Assembly: GCF_002266855.1 (NCBI RefSeq)
Contig: NZ_NGJN01000003.1
Span: 124,001-188,000, forward strand
Length of the DNA: 64,000 nt
Direction: 5' to 3'
Source of the DNA: Winogradskyella aurantia
GTDB taxonomy: Bacteria; Bacteroidota; Bacteroidia; Flavobacteriales; Flavobacteriaceae
Positions 1-9,948 of this stretch are shown here, one piece after another. The notes below the pieces were generated by a model that had not been told where the DNA came from, searched no databases, and saw nothing but the letters and a program-made list of their open reading frames with translations. Position numbers and translations under genes: made by a program. Within the stretch, counting starts at the first letter, position 1, and each line of letters opens with the position of its first letter.

Positions 1-239
1 TTTTGACGTAACTCCTTTTCAGTGTAATATTCCTTATTTATAGCCCTGGTAATAAGGTTCTCAATAGCCAAGGGGTGGAAGAGAATCCCGAAAGGATTGA
101 TCAGGGTGTTGAATTTAAAATAATCAAACTTATGACCAATATTATCGGAAAAACAAGATCCTAAAAGGAGCAATTTAGACTCATAGTCTATAAGATGATG
201 TGGTTGCCTTTTTATGGATATCTTGGTTTGAAGCTTCAT
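1..239 (-). CDS. GSCFA domain protein, N-terminal part (cut by window edge)
   Basis: The reading frame begins with ATG at 237-239 and runs off the left end of the window, so only about 79 residues are visible. Residues around 28-33 read LLGSCFSDNIG, followed by NPFGILFHP, the signature that gives the GSCFA family its name. The family is common in Bacteroidota and related to SGNH-type hydrolases; its substrate is unknown. The gene starts 22 bases after the alaS stop on the same strand, so the two are probably co-transcribed. The family call is firm; the function is open and the C-terminal half cannot be judged. Confidence 0.85.
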   Translation of the reverse strand, partial: MKLQTKISIKRQPHHLIDYESKLLLLGSCFSDNIGHKFDYFKFNTLINPFGILFHPLAIENLITRAINKEYYTEKELRQ

Positions 240-261
240 TTCTAATGGCAAAATAATGAAC

Positions 262-2877
262 TTATGATAAATAGTCTTTCACTGCGTTCAATGCCTTAGC
301 AATACCATCGCTATTTTTTCCACCTGCAGTAGCAAAGAAAGGCTGACCTCCACCTCCTCCTTCAATATATTTTCCAAGCTCTCTAACAATTGTACCAGCA
401 TTTAAGTCTCTTTCGTTGACCAACTCCTTTGAAATATAGCAGGTCAGTATGGCCTTACCTCCATTATTAGTTCCAAACAATAGAAATAAATTATTGTACT
501 GACTTCCAAGTTCAAAACACAAATCCTTAATTCCTGTAGGATCCAAATCGATTTTTTTAGCTAAGAATTGAATACCATTCACCTCCGTTAACTCTGTTTT
601 CAATTCTGATTTTAAATTCTTGGCCTTATCCTTTAGCAAAGCTTCTACCTGCTTTTTTAAACTCGTATTTTCATCTTGCAGATTCATTATTGCTTTAACG
701 GGTTCTACAGGATTTTTAAGGGAATTCTTAACTGCTTCAAATTCTTTATCAATACGCTCAAAATAATTACCAACCGCCATATTGGTAATCGCTTCAATTC
801 GCCTTATTCCAGCTGCAATAGCGCTCTCTGATTTAATTTTAAAATACCATATATCTCCGGTATTCTTCACATGCGTACCACCACATAACTCTATAGACTG
901 ACCGAACCGTATGGCCCTAACACTATCGCCATATTTTTCTCCAAACAAAGCAATAGCGCCTTCATCCAAAGCTTTTTGCATAGGAATATTGCGCTGTTCC
1001 TCTAAGGGTAGATTCTCCCTAATTCTTGAGTTGACAAAATCTTCTATTTCCTGTAACTGATCAGCATTTACCTTTGAAAAATGTGAAAAATCAAAGCGTA
1101 AATATTTTGGCTTAACCAAAGATCCCTTTTGCTCTACATGAGGACCCAAAATGGTTCGCAAAGCTTGATGCAAGAGATGGGTAGCCGTGTGATTACTTGC
1201 GGACAGACGCCTGTGTTCCCTATTCACAACAGCTTTAAAGGAATCTTCAATATGATTTGGCAAATGCTTAGTAAAATGTATTATAACATTATTCTCCTTT
1301 TTTGTGTCAGTTATATAAACCACGTCACCATTAGGTGCTTCTATATAGCCTTTGTCCCCTATTTGTCCTCCTCCTTCCGGATAAAAGGGGGTTAAATTGA
1401 ACACAAGTTGATATTGGTCACCCTCCTTTTTAGTCACCACCTTGCGGTAGCGTGTTATTTTAACATCTGCAGATAGAACGTCATAACCAACAAACTCTTC
1501 ATGATCATCATCCTTGATAATTACCCAGTCAGATGTTTCAGATGCTGAAGCAGAACGAGAACGCTCCTTTTGTTTTTGCATTTCTTTTGAGAAGCCCTCT
1601 TCATCTACGGTATATCCTCTTTCTCTGGCTATTAACTGGGTTAAGTCCAGCGGAAAACCGTAAGTGTCATAAAGCTCAAATACCTTGTTACCTTCTATTG
1701 TTCTGGTCTTGGTATTTTCAATAACCTTATCTAAAAGAAGTAATCCTTGGTCTAAGGTTCTCAAAAAAGACTGCTCTTCTTCTTTTATGACGTTCTCAAT
1801 GAGACGCTCTTGGGCCCTAAGCTCAGGGAATGCCTCACCCATTTGCCTGCTTAAGGTTGCCACAAGTTTGTAAATAAAGGCTTGCTTTTGATTCAAAAAT
1901 GTAAATCCATAACGAATGGCACGTCTTAAAATTCGCCTTATCACATATCCTGCACCTGTATTGCTGGGTAACTGACCATCTGCAATAGAAAAAGCTACAG
2001 CTCTTAAATGGTCAGCTATAACACGTATGGCAATATCAATCTCCTTTTTATCGCCATAAGATGTGTTTGTTACAGTCTCTATTTCGCGAATAACTGGAGT
2101 AAAAACATCCGTATCATAATTAGATTGGACACCCTGTAAAACCATGCAAAGCCGCTCAAATCCCATCCCAGTATCGATATGCTTATTTGGCAAAATTTCT
2201 AGAGAACCGTTAGCCTTACGATTATATTGCATAAAGACTAAATTCCATATTTCAACCACTTGCGGATGGTCTTTATTCACGAGTGATTTACCATCAACCT
2301 TCAATTTGTCAGCTTCAGACCTTAAATCTACATGAATTTCACTACATGGACCACAAGGTCCTTGATCACCCATTTCCCAAAAATTATCTTTTTTGTTTCC
2401 TTTTAGAATCCGGTCTTCATTGATATATCCTTTCCAGATATCATAGGCTTCCTTATCCATGTCCAAACCGTCTTCATCCTTACTTCCTTCAAAAACCGTG
2501 ACGTACAATATATCTTTATCTATTCCATAAACTTCAGTTAGTAATTCCCATGCCCAGGCAATGGCTTCTTTTTTGAAATAATCACCAAAACTCCAGTTAC
2601 CGAGCATCTCGAATAACGTATGGTGGTATGTATCATATCCAACCTCCTCTAAATCGTTGTGTTTTCCAGAAACCCTTAAACACTTTTGAGAATCGGCTAT
2701 CCTATTGCGCTTTGGTTCTGCATTTCCTAAAAAATATTCCTTAAACGGCGCCATCCCAGAATTCACAAACATAAGGGTGGGATCGTTCTTTACAACCATA
2801 GGAGCAGAAGGTACGATGAGATGTTCCCTTTCCTTAAAGAAATTTAAAAATTTGCGACGAACCTCTTGAGACTTCAT
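262..2877 (-). CDS. alaS: Alanyl-tRNA synthetase
   Basis: Charges tRNA-Ala with alanine in the cytoplasm. The 871-residue product has the family's full architecture: class II catalytic core from residue 1, the editing domain with the zinc-binding HTATHLLH motif near residue 562 and CGGTH near 664, and a C-terminal DHHA1 region with the [19 protein letters not shown] glycine run just before the end. Length matches bacterial AlaS (about 870). The start is the only sensible ATG before the conserved N-terminus [14 protein letters not shown]. It is divergent from the M23 peptidase gene and is followed closely by the GSCFA gene. Confidence 0.98.
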   Translation of the reverse strand: MKSQEVRRKFLNFFKEREHLIVPSAPMVVKNDPTLMFVNSGMAPFKEYFLGNAEPKRNRIADSQKCLRVSGKHNDLEEVGYDTYHHTLFEMLGNWSFGDYFKKEAIAWAWELLTEVYGIDKDILYVTVFEGSKDEDGLDMDKEAYDIWKGYINEDRILKGNKKDNFWEMGDQGPCGPCSEIHVDLRSEADKLKVDGKSLVNKDHPQVVEIWNLVFMQYNRKANGSLEILPNKHIDTGMGFERLCMVLQGVQSNYDTDVFTPVIREIETVTNTSYGDKKEIDIAIRVIADHLRAVAFSIADGQLPSNTGAGYVIRRILRRAIRYGFTFLNQKQAFIYKLVATLSRQMGEAFPELRAQERLIENVIKEEEQSFLRTLDQGLLLLDKVIENTKTRTIEGNKVFELYDTYGFPLDLTQLIARERGYTVDEEGFSKEMQKQKERSRSASASETSDWVIIKDDDHEEFVGYDVLSADVKITRYRKVVTKKEGDQYQLVFNLTPFYPEGGGQIGDKGYIEAPNGDVVYITDTKKENNVIIHFTKHLPNHIEDSFKAVVNREHRRLSASNHTATHLLHQALRTILGPHVEQKGSLVKPKYLRFDFSHFSKVNADQLQEIEDFVNSRIRENLPLEEQRNIPMQKALDEGAIALFGEKYGDSVRAIRFGQSIELCGGTHVKNTGDIWYFKIKSESAIAAGIRRIEAITNMAVGNYFERIDKEFEAVKNSLKNPVEPVKAIMNLQDENTSLKKQVEALLKDKAKNLKSELKTELTEVNGIQFLAKKIDLDPTGIKDLCFELGSQYNNLFLLFGTNNGGKAILTCYISKELVNERDLNAGTIVRELGKYIEGGGGGQPFFATAGGKNSDGIAKALNAVKDYLS

Positions 2878-2937
2878 ATAACAACTAACTTATTTTCATT
2901 CTACATGGCGAAAAATGACGTGAATATCAATTTCTAA

Positions 2938-2971
2938 TTTGTTTTTTAAATTTGTATTAAAAATAATTTTG
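2938..2971 (+). promoter_or_regulatory. Candidate promoter for the M23 peptidase operon
   Basis: TTTG at 2938-2941 and TAATTTTG at 2964-2971 fit the Bacteroidota -33 and -7 elements (TTG, TAnnTTTG) with a 22-base spacer, about 75 bases before the start at 3047. A second TAnnTTTG match (TAAATTTG) lies at 2947-2954, so the exact start of transcription is unclear. Confidence 0.3.
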
Positions 2972-3046
2972 TACGTTTGGTCGTTAGGCCATAACTTAAC
3001 GTCAAATATTTCGCTTATTTGCAGCAAAAATAGTATAAATTAAAAC

Positions 3047-4018
3047 ATGGGTAAGGTAAAATATTATTACGATCCCGAAACGTTGTCTTACCGCAAGATA
3101 CAACGCAAGAAAAGAACAACATTTAAATATGCCGCCATGTTTATTTTGGGCTCTGCCTTGTTCGGTTTTTTGTTTGTATTTATTTCAAGCCAATATATTG
3201 AGTCTCCCAAGGAACGAGAATTAGCAAGAGAACTGCAAAATATGGAGCTGCAATATAAATTATTAAACAAACGCATGGATGACGCTATTGCTGCCCTTGA
3301 GAATGTTGAAGAACGCGACAATGCCATATACCGATTGTATTTTGAGGCTAATCCTATTCCCGAAGAACAACGCCGAGCTGGCTTCGGTGGTATTAACCGT
3401 TATAAAAAATTTGAAGGTTATGACAACTCTCAGCTCATTGCCGAAACCAATAAGCGTCTTGATGTTTTGGAAAAAGCCATTGTCATTCAATCCAAATCCT
3501 TAGATGAAATCGCTAAACTGGCAGAGGATAAAGAAAAGTTTTTAGAATCCATACCAGCTATCCAACCTGTTAGCAACATGGACCTCACACGTATGGCTTC
3601 AGGTTATGGATACAGAACAGATCCTTTTACCAAAGTACGGAAATTCCATTTTGGTATGGATTTCACGGCACCGAGAGGTACACCTATTTACGCAACGGGC
3701 AATGGTGTTGTAAAACGTGCGGATAGCAGGTCCACAGGCTACGGGAAGCATATAAGAATAGACCATGGGTATGGTTATGTTTCACTTTATGCGCATTTAT
3801 ACAAATACAATGTAAAAGTAAATCAACGCGTTAAACGTGGCGATTTAATTGGCTTTGTGGGAAGCACCGGGCGCTCTGAGGCACCCCATTTACATTATGA
3901 GATATTTAAGGACGACGAACGCATCAACCCAATAAATTTCTACTATGGTAACTTATCGGCAGAAGAATTTGATGTACTTTTAAGAAAAGCATCATTAGAA
4001 AACCAATCATTAGATTAG
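3047..4018 (+). CDS. M23 family (LytM) peptidoglycan metalloendopeptidase
   Basis: Probable cell-wall hydrolase that cuts peptide cross-links of peptidoglycan in the periplasm. Residues 1-25 are basic and cytoplasmic, residues 28-48 form one membrane anchor, residues 55-155 are helical and likely coiled coil, and the C-terminal LytM domain carries the zinc motifs intact: H201-x3-D205 (HFGMD) and H281-L-H283. With these residues present it should be catalytically active, unlike degenerate LytM activators. It heads a plus-strand run; the MerR gene starts one base after its stop. No recognised symbol fits; it is of the MepM/NlpD-like group. Confidence 0.92.
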   Translation: MGKVKYYYDPETLSYRKIQRKKRTTFKYAAMFILGSALFGFLFVFISSQYIESPKERELARELQNMELQYKLLNKRMDDAIAALENVEERDNAIYRLYFEANPIPEEQRRAGFGGINRYKKFEGYDNSQLIAETNKRLDVLEKAIVIQSKSLDEIAKLAEDKEKFLESIPAIQPVSNMDLTRMASGYGYRTDPFTKVRKFHFGMDFTAPRGTPIYATGNGVVKRADSRSTGYGKHIRIDHGYGYVSLYAHLYKYNVKVNQRVKRGDLIGFVGSTGRSEAPHLHYEIFKDDERINPINFYYGNLSAEEFDVLLRKASLENQSLD

Positions 4019-4019
4019 C

Positions 4020-4349
4020 ATGCACATAGAATTACCTGAAAAACGATATTATGGCATTGGAGAAGTTGCCAAAGCATTTAAGGTAAATGCCTCATTGATT
4101 CGTTTTTGGGAAAAGGAGTTTGATATTATCAAGCCAAAGAAAAATGCAAAGGGAAACCGAAAGTTTACGCCAGAGGATATTAAAAACCTTAAATTTATAT
4201 ACCATCTCGTAAAAGAACGTGGCTTTACTTTAGAAGGTGCAAAAATCCATTTGAAGGAAGAGAAGAAACAAGCCCTCGATAAATTTGAGATTATTGAAAA
4301 ACTAGAAGGCATAAAAGCTCAACTTATTAAAATTAAATCACAACTTTAA
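4020..4349 (+). CDS. MerR family transcriptional regulator
   Basis: A 109-residue DNA-binding protein. The N-terminus reads YYGIGEVAKAFKVNASLIRFWEKEF, the MerR winged helix-turn-helix, followed by a second helix pair with KPKKNAKGNRKF and a C-terminal lysine-rich helix that probably dimerises as an antiparallel coiled coil. There is no long C-terminal effector domain, so no ligand can be guessed. The gene starts one base after the M23 peptidase stop and 11 bases before LemA, so it sits inside a transcription unit; it may control this unit or act elsewhere. Confidence 0.9.
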   Translation: MHIELPEKRYYGIGEVAKAFKVNASLIRFWEKEFDIIKPKKNAKGNRKFTPEDIKNLKFIYHLVKERGFTLEGAKIHLKEEKKQALDKFEIIEKLEGIKAQLIKIKSQL

Positions 4350-4360
4350 ATCTTATCAAT

Positions 4361-4960
4361 ATGAAAAAATGGCTAATTCCGTTAATTGTAGTTGTTGTCA
4401 TTGGCTTTGGCCTATACCAGTGGGCCGTTGGTTTTAACAATACAGCAGTTGAATATCAAGCAGACGCTAAAACCGCATGGTCCAATGTTGAGAGCTCGTA
4501 TCAGCGAAGAAATGACCTTATTGGAAATTTAATTAAAACCGTCCAAGGCGCTGCTGATTTTGAACGCACTACCCTTAGAGAGGTTATTGAAGCAAGAGCA
4601 AAGGCAACATCAACGACAATAGATGCTGGTAATTTAACGGCTGACAATATTGCGCAGTTCCAACAGGCACAAACGGGCTTGAGCGGTGCCCTTTCTAAAT
4701 TATTGGTCTCTGTTGAACGTTACCCAGAATTAAGAGCCAACCAAAATTTTCTAGAATTACAAAGTCAATTAGAAGGCACTGAAAACCGCATTAATGTTGC
4801 TAGGGACCGCTACAATGAGAACGTCAACATCTATGATAAGCATATCAGCAAATTCCCCGGAACCATACTTGCCGGTTGGTTTGGTTTCGATGAAATGCCA
4901 AGATACAAAGCCGATCCTGGAAGCGAAAATGCACCTGATGTTAACTTTGAATTTAACTAA
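4361..4960 (+). CDS. LemA family protein
   Basis: Membrane-anchored helical protein of unknown molecular function. Residues 4-22 form one N-terminal membrane segment. The sequence AVEYQADAKTAWSNVESSYQRRNDLIGNLI (about 30-60), with its invariant RRNDLI core, is diagnostic of LemA, as is the later NRINVARDRYNENVNIYD stretch. Length of 199 is typical. It is followed by two TPM-domain genes, an arrangement that recurs in many bacteria and suggests a shared envelope role, possibly with the membrane-anchored TPM protein. The symbol lemA is used for the family but the cellular role here is unproven. Confidence 0.95.
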   Translation: MKKWLIPLIVVVVIGFGLYQWAVGFNNTAVEYQADAKTAWSNVESSYQRRNDLIGNLIKTVQGAADFERTTLREVIEARAKATSTTIDAGNLTADNIAQFQQAQTGLSGALSKLLVSVERYPELRANQNFLELQSQLEGTENRINVARDRYNENVNIYDKHISKFPGTILAGWFGFDEMPRYKADPGSENAPDVNFEFN

Positions 4961-4968
4961 ACCTCACC

Positions 4969-5406
4969 ATGTCAAATATTGAAGATTTCCTTACTGAACA
5001 AGAAGAAGAGGAAATCATTGATGCCATAAGGGTAGCCGAACTTAAAACCTCAGGTGAAATTCGTGTTCATATTGAAAAAAAATGTGATATGGATGTTTAT
5101 GAGCATGCCTTAGAGATATTCCATTTTTTAAAAATGGATAATACTAAGGAACAAAACGGTGTGCTGATTTACGTAGCTGTGGATAATAAGGAATTTGTGA
5201 TCTATGGCGATAAAGGTATTAATGAGGTTGTTGCTCCGGACTTTTGGGATTCCACGAGAGATAAAATCCAATTTCAATTTAAAAAAGGTCACTTTAAACA
5301 AGGTTTAATTGATGGTATTGGAGAAGCGGGTAGGGTACTCTCGGCGCACTTTCCATGGATCCACGGTGACAGCGATGAATTGGACAATACCATTTCAAAA
5401 GGATGA
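4969..5406 (+). CDS. TPM domain protein, short soluble form
   Basis: A 145-residue protein with the TPM fold (named for TLP18.3, Psb32 and MOLO-1). The core is visible as ELKTSGEIRVHIEKK, then NGVLIYVAVDNKEFVIYGDKG and a C-terminal helix with FKQGLIDGI. No signal peptide or membrane segment is present, so it should be cytoplasmic or associated with a partner. It begins 8 bases after lemA and its stop overlaps the next gene's start by four bases (ATGA), indicating translational coupling with the membrane-bound TPM protein. Confidence 0.9.
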   Translation: MSNIEDFLTEQEEEEIIDAIRVAELKTSGEIRVHIEKKCDMDVYEHALEIFHFLKMDNTKEQNGVLIYVAVDNKEFVIYGDKGINEVVAPDFWDSTRDKIQFQFKKGHFKQGLIDGIGEAGRVLSAHFPWIHGDSDELDNTISKG

Positions 5407-6230
5407 ACAAAACGTTAAATAGTACAACACTGATCTTCTTATGTGCGCTTTTTTTTATGAGCAGCCAAAGGGTTCTAGCACAATTTGACATCCCAAAAAA
5501 ACCAGAATTTCAAACCAGTGTTTATGACTATATAAACCTTTTCTCGCCTGGAGAAAAAAAACAGTTAGAAGAAAAACTCATTCGCTATTCAGATACCACC
5601 TCAACACAAATAGTTGTCGCAGTTATAAGTTCTACCAAAGGTGAATATATAAATTATTTAGGCGCTCAATGGGCTGAATCATGGGGAATCGGTCAAGCCA
5701 AGGAGGACAACGGTATTTTTATTCTTTTAGCCAAGGACGACCGAAAAATTGGAATTAGTACCGGTAAGGGTATTGAGTATCTTCTAACAGACGCCTTGAG
5801 TAAGCGTATCATTACAAGAGATATTATCCCCTACTTTAAGCAGGGGGATTATGCTGGTGGACTAAATAGAGGCGTTGATGCTATATTTGAAGTCCTCAAT
5901 GGCGAATACCAAGGGACAAGAAAAACCAGCTCTCAAGGTTTCCCGCTTGAGGTGTTATTTTTTCTTTTCATCATTTTCATAATTCTAATTATTGCCATTT
6001 CAAAAAGTCGCGGTGGTGGCGGCAGAAATGGCGGTAATCGCTCAGATAGCAGAAGTCTTTTAGAGGCTATTATCTTAAGCAATATGGGGCGAGGCAGCTA
6101 TTCACGTCGCTCATCTGGTGGATTCGGAGGTTTCGGAGGAAGCTCTGGAGGAGGCTTCGGTGGTGGTGGCTTTGGCGGAGGATTTGGCGGCGGTAGCTTT
6201 GGGGGTGGTGGCGCATCTGGCGGCTGGTAG
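5403..6230 (+). CDS. TPM domain membrane protein with glycine-rich tail (YgcG-like)
   Basis: A 275-residue exported protein. A signal peptide (about 1-26, ending in VLAQ) leads to a TPM domain (residues 35-170, with GQAKEDNGIFILLAKDDRKIGISTGKG), then one membrane segment near 182-200 and a long Gly/Ser/Phe-rich tail made of GGGF-like repeats to the C-terminus. This layout matches YgcG-type proteins. TPM domains have been reported to have phosphatase activity in plant relatives, but that cannot be assumed here. It overlaps the upstream short TPM gene and closes the M23-MerR-LemA-TPM-TPM run. Confidence 0.92.
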   Translation: MNKTLNSTTLIFLCALFFMSSQRVLAQFDIPKKPEFQTSVYDYINLFSPGEKKQLEEKLIRYSDTTSTQIVVAVISSTKGEYINYLGAQWAESWGIGQAKEDNGIFILLAKDDRKIGISTGKGIEYLLTDALSKRIITRDIIPYFKQGDYAGGLNRGVDAIFEVLNGEYQGTRKTSSQGFPLEVLFFLFIIFIILIIAISKSRGGGGRNGGNRSDSRSLLEAIILSNMGRGSYSRRSSGGFGGFGGSSGGGFGGGGFGGGFGGGSFGGGGASGGW

Positions 6231-6292
6231 TTCTAGACTACTTATTTATAAGTTTAAATATTGTGTTCATACCTCAGAACTATTTAATCAAA

Positions 6293-7597
6293 TTATTTCT
6301 TCCGCATGTAAACACTAACGGGTACGCCCTTAAAATCAAATCGATCCCTGAGTTGATTCTCTAAAAAGCGTTTGTAAGGTTCTTTGACGTATTGTGGTAA
6401 ATTGCAGAAAAAGGCAAACTGGGGTTGCGGTGTTGGCAACTGCATAATGTATTTAATTTTTACATATTTCCCCTTATAGGCCGGTGGTGGGTTGTGTTCA
6501 ATTACTGGAAGTAGAATCTCGTTTAAGACACTCGTCTTAATACGTTTAGTCCTATTTTTATATACCTCAACCGCTGTTTCAATAGCTTTAAAAATCCGTT
6601 GTTTATTTAATACAGAAATAAAAATAATGGGCACATCCGTAAATGGTGCAATTTCTTTGCGGATTTGTTTTTCATAGTCTTTGGCTGTTTTATTGTCCTT
6701 TTCAACAAGATCCCATTTATTCACTAAAATTACAATCCCTTTCCTGTTCCGCTCCGCAAGCCAAAATATATTCTGTACCTGGCCATCAAACCCCCTAGTG
6801 GCATCCATCACGAGCAAACATACATCACAATGTTCTATGGCTCTCACACTTCGCATAACAGAATAGAACTCTAAATCTTCCTTTACCTTAGATTTGCGTC
6901 TTATACCTGCTGTATCTACAAGGTTAAACTCAAAGCCAAACCTATTATACTTCGTATCTATGGAATCCCTAGTCGTACCTGCTATATCAGTCACAATATA
7001 ACGGTCCTCTCCAATTAGAGCGTTTATAAAAGATGATTTACCCGCATTAGGACGTCCTACAACTGCAAAACGAGGTAGCTCTTCTTCTTCAACCTCTTCT
7101 TTTTGCGGCAAAGCTTCCACTATGGCGTCCAATAAATCTCCCGTTCCACTTCCGCTGATACTAGCTACGGTATAATAGTCGCCCAAGCCCAACGCATAAA
7201 ATTCCACAGCATCTTGCGCGCGAGCATTATTATCTACCTTATTGACAACGAGAAAAACTGGTTTTTCCACTCTGCGCAGTAGTTTGGCAACATCTTCATC
7301 CATTCCTGTTACGCCTGACTCCACATCTACCATAAAAATTATGGCATCCGCTTCGTCTATAGCCAATTCTACTTGTTTATCAATTTCAGCTTCAAAAACA
7401 TCATCGCTCCCAACCACATAACCACCAGTGTCAATTAAGGAAAATTCTCTCCCGTTCCAATCGGTTTTCCCATAATGCCTGTCTCTGGTTACGCCACTTA
7501 CAGCATCGACAATAGCCTCTCGTCTTTTAATCAAGCGATTAAAAAATGTAGACTTACCGACATTTGGTCTTCCAACAATAGCAACAATATTTCCCAT
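6293..7597 (-). CDS. der: Ribosome biogenesis GTPase Der (EngA)
   Basis: Essential GTPase that helps assemble the 50S ribosomal subunit. Two tandem G domains are visible: G1 loop [11 protein letters not shown] near residue 8 with DTGGY and NKVD, and a second G1 loop [11 protein letters not shown] near 180 with DTAGIRRK and NKWD. The C-terminal KH-like domain ends with the conserved [14 protein letters not shown] motif. At 434 residues it is the normal length. It converges on the TPM gene and is divergent from the small membrane protein at 7682. Confidence 0.98.
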   Translation of the reverse strand: MGNIVAIVGRPNVGKSTFFNRLIKRREAIVDAVSGVTRDRHYGKTDWNGREFSLIDTGGYVVGSDDVFEAEIDKQVELAIDEADAIIFMVDVESGVTGMDEDVAKLLRRVEKPVFLVVNKVDNNARAQDAVEFYALGLGDYYTVASISGSGTGDLLDAIVEALPQKEEVEEEELPRFAVVGRPNAGKSSFINALIGEDRYIVTDIAGTTRDSIDTKYNRFGFEFNLVDTAGIRRKSKVKEDLEFYSVMRSVRAIEHCDVCLLVMDATRGFDGQVQNIFWLAERNRKGIVILVNKWDLVEKDNKTAKDYEKQIRKEIAPFTDVPIIFISVLNKQRIFKAIETAVEVYKNRTKRIKTSVLNEILLPVIEHNPPPAYKGKYVKIKYIMQLPTPQPQFAFFCNLPQYVKEPYKRFLENQLRDRFDFKGVPVSVYMRKK

Positions 7598-7612
7598 AAT
7601 ACATTATTGCCG

Positions 7613-7620
7613 CAAAGGTA
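7613..7620 (-). promoter_or_regulatory. Candidate -7 element of the der promoter
   Basis: On the minus strand these bases read TACCTTTG, a match to the Bacteroidota TAnnTTTG element, 16 bases before the der start. No convincing TTG was found at the -33 position. Confidence 0.3.
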
Positions 7621-7681
7621 GTATATAATCTTAGAATATATTTAAAAGAAAATATGTAAATTAGAGTATACTTAAGTCCTA

Positions 7682-8179
7682 ATGGCATTACCCAATGAAA
7701 TCGTTTTGCGACCTAGATTTAAATTTGATATGGATATATCCCATGAGAATTTATTGGACCTATTTGAATCAAAAAAGAAATCGCAAAGTGAATTTATCAT
7801 TTCCCGTGTGGACGACCATGTTTTTATTAAATTCCCTAAGCATAGCCAACACTTTTGGTCACCACAATTACATCTTGAAATAAACGAAAGCGATAAAAAC
7901 AAATCTATAGTTTATGGTCTTTTTGGCCCTAATCCTACCGTTTGGACTATGTTTATGTTTTTACACTTCGTAGTGGCAGGATTATTTATAGCTTTTGGTA
8001 TTTGGGCTTATACTAATGCTACATTGGGAAATTCATACGCACTACAACTTGGAATGACGCTTATGATGGTTGCATTCTGGTTTGTGCTGTATTTTGCAGG
8101 TCGCTTAGGGCGCGCCAAGGGAAAACCAGAAATGGAGGCCTTATTTAAATTTATGCGAAAAACTATTTTGTCTGAATAG
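7682..8179 (+). CDS. Conserved small membrane protein, unknown function
   Basis: I do not recognise a named family. The 165-residue product has a soluble N-terminal part of about 75 residues rich in beta-like segments (RPRFKFDMDISHENLLDLFE, then FIISRVDDHVFIKFP), followed by two membrane segments (about 83-107 and 118-142) and a short basic tail. Start ATG at 7682 is the first in frame. It lies between der and era on the opposite strand and is followed after 28 bases by the SIMPL gene, so the two may form a unit. It could be a membrane-anchored sensor of small size, but nothing in the sequence shows this. Confidence 0.8.
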   Translation: MALPNEIVLRPRFKFDMDISHENLLDLFESKKKSQSEFIISRVDDHVFIKFPKHSQHFWSPQLHLEINESDKNKSIVYGLFGPNPTVWTMFMFLHFVVAGLFIAFGIWAYTNATLGNSYALQLGMTLMMVAFWFVLYFAGRLGRAKGKPEMEALFKFMRKTILSE

Positions 8180-8207
8180 ACGTATATATTTAATAAATAC
8201 ATTGCTT

Positions 8208-8939
8208 ATGAAAAATAATCTCAATGCCATTTTATTTAGTCTAGCCATAGTTACCGCGGCTTATATTCTTGGTAACGCCGTTATTAATAGAAATAATCCT
8301 GAAGGAGTGATTTCAGTTACAGGATTAGGCACCACAGATTTTACTTCAGATTTAATCGTTTGGGAAGGGTTTTTCACTACCGAAGCTTACGACTTGAAAA
8401 AAGCTTACGACAATTTAAAATCTTCTAAAGACGTTATTGCAGACTATTTAGAGACCAAGGGTGTGGCAAATGAGGAGCTTGTATTTAATGCCGTTACCAG
8501 TCAGAAAAATCAAAGAAGTAAATATACAAGCGATGGAAAATATGTCGGCGATGAATTCCTGGGCTATACCTTAACGCAGACCCTAAAAATAGAATCCAAG
8601 AATGTTGAGGACATCGAGAGAATATCAAGAGAAATTACCGAGCTTCTGAACAAGGGAATTAATTTTTATTCAAGACCTCCCCGCTATTATTACACGAAAT
8701 TAGCGGATCTAAAAATAGAAATGATTTCTAAAGCTACAGCCGATGCTTACGCTAGGGCCGAAAAAATCGCCGAAAACTCAGGCTCTAAGCTTGGGGATTT
8801 GAAAACCGCAAAAATGGGCATATTTCAAATTACGGGTCAAAATTCAAGTGAAGACTATTCTTGGGGAGGGACATTCAATACCTCTTCAAAAAAGAAAACT
8901 GCAAATATCACTATGAAACTCATTTATAAGATTGATTGA
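8208..8939 (+). CDS. SIMPL domain protein (DUF541)
   Basis: Exported or membrane-anchored protein with one N-terminal hydrophobic segment (about 4-22) and a SIMPL domain covering the rest: ISVTGLGTTDFTSDLIVWEG near residue 35, then the conserved C-terminal ATADAYARAEKIAENSGSKLG. SIMPL proteins occur in envelopes of many bacteria; the role is not established. I chose ATG at 8208 over an in-frame TTG at 8202 because the ATG gives a standard signal anchor (MKNNLNAILFSLAIV). It ends 6 bases from the convergent era gene. Confidence 0.92.
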   Translation: MKNNLNAILFSLAIVTAAYILGNAVINRNNPEGVISVTGLGTTDFTSDLIVWEGFFTTEAYDLKKAYDNLKSSKDVIADYLETKGVANEELVFNAVTSQKNQRSKYTSDGKYVGDEFLGYTLTQTLKIESKNVEDIERISREITELLNKGINFYSRPPRYYYTKLADLKIEMISKATADAYARAEKIAENSGSKLGDLKTAKMGIFQITGQNSSEDYSWGGTFNTSSKKKTANITMKLIYKID

Positions 8940-8945
8940 GAACAT

Positions 8946-9827
8946 CTAATTTTTATTATACCCAAACCGCTTAAGCTGACGCTGATTACTGCGCCAATTC
9001 TTGTTAACTTTTACATACAATTCTAGATGAACCTGTTTTCCAAAGAATTTTTCCAAATCCTTTCTAGCTTCAACACCAACTCTTTTTAGGGCCGCACCTT
9101 TATGCCCAATTATGATACCTTTTTGGGTCTCGCGTTCAACCATGATGACGCTGCGCATTCTAATAATCTTTTCCTCTTCAAAAAACTCCTCAGTGTCAAC
9201 CTCAACAGCATAAGGAATTTCCTTCTTGTAATGCAATAGAATTTTTTCCCTAATAGCCTCATTTACAAAAAACCGTTCTGGTTTGTCCGTGAGTTGATCC
9301 TTAGGGTAAAATGGTGGGGATTCAGGTAACAATTCGACTATTCGATTAAAAACATTTTGAATATTAAATCCCTTCAGGGCAGAAATTGGGTAGAATTCAG
9401 CATTTGGCACTTTTTGTTGCCATAAAACGGCCTGCTCTTCCAAAAGCTCTTGATTTGAAGTATCAATTTTATTCAGAAGTAACAATACTGGAATTTTGGA
9501 ACTGGTTATTTTTTTAAAGAATGCTTCATCCTTTAGTTCCTTCTCTCCAATCTCTACCATGTAAACCAACACATCAGCATCTTCAAAAGCTGATTTCACA
9601 AAATCCATCATAGATTCTTGAAGTTCATATGCCGGTTTTATAATTCCAGGTGTATCACTTAGTATAGCTTGAAAATTTTCGCCATTAACAATACCTAAAA
9701 TACGATGCCGCGTTGTTTGGGCCTTGGAAGTTATTATGGATAACTTTTCACCAATAAAGGCATTCATTAATGTAGATTTTCCAACATTAGGATTTCCAAT
9801 AATATTTACAAAACCCGCTTTGTGCAT
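8946..9827 (-). CDS. era: GTPase Era
   Basis: Ribosome maturation GTPase that binds 16S rRNA. The N-terminal G domain shows GNPNVGKST (residues 12-20), the effector region TTRHRILGI, DTPGI and NKID. The C-terminal KH domain is clear: VIMVERETQKGIIIGHKGAALKRVG followed by DLEKFFGKQVHLELYVKV. Length of 293 is normal. It starts with ATG at 9827 behind a TAnnTTTG promoter element and is divergent from the tricorn-like protease. Confidence 0.98.
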   Translation of the reverse strand: MHKAGFVNIIGNPNVGKSTLMNAFIGEKLSIITSKAQTTRHRILGIVNGENFQAILSDTPGIIKPAYELQESMMDFVKSAFEDADVLVYMVEIGEKELKDEAFFKKITSSKIPVLLLLNKIDTSNQELLEEQAVLWQQKVPNAEFYPISALKGFNIQNVFNRIVELLPESPPFYPKDQLTDKPERFFVNEAIREKILLHYKKEIPYAVEVDTEEFFEEEKIIRMRSVIMVERETQKGIIIGHKGAALKRVGVEARKDLEKFFGKQVHLELYVKVNKNWRSNQRQLKRFGYNKN

Positions 9828-9843
9828 GTCATTTGATTTTTTA

Positions 9844-9870
9844 CAAAGTTAAGACTAATAATAATGCCAA
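9844..9870 (-). promoter_or_regulatory. Candidate promoter of era
   Basis: Minus-strand TAACTTTG (9851 to 9844) matches the Bacteroidota -7 element TAnnTTTG and lies 16 bases before the era start. TTG at 9870-9868 could serve as -33 element, with a short 16-base spacer. Confidence 0.4.
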
Positions 9871-9948
9871 GTATTGCGAAAATAATCAAACTAAGCTCAA
9901 AGACTTTTTATAACTTACAAGACTTTAATTCAAAATCAAAAAGTTATC

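Noticed and set aside
6118..6225. Glycine-codon repeat as a DNA tandem repeat or recombination site
   Set aside because: The units vary in length and codon use and are explained by the Gly-rich tail of the TPM protein.
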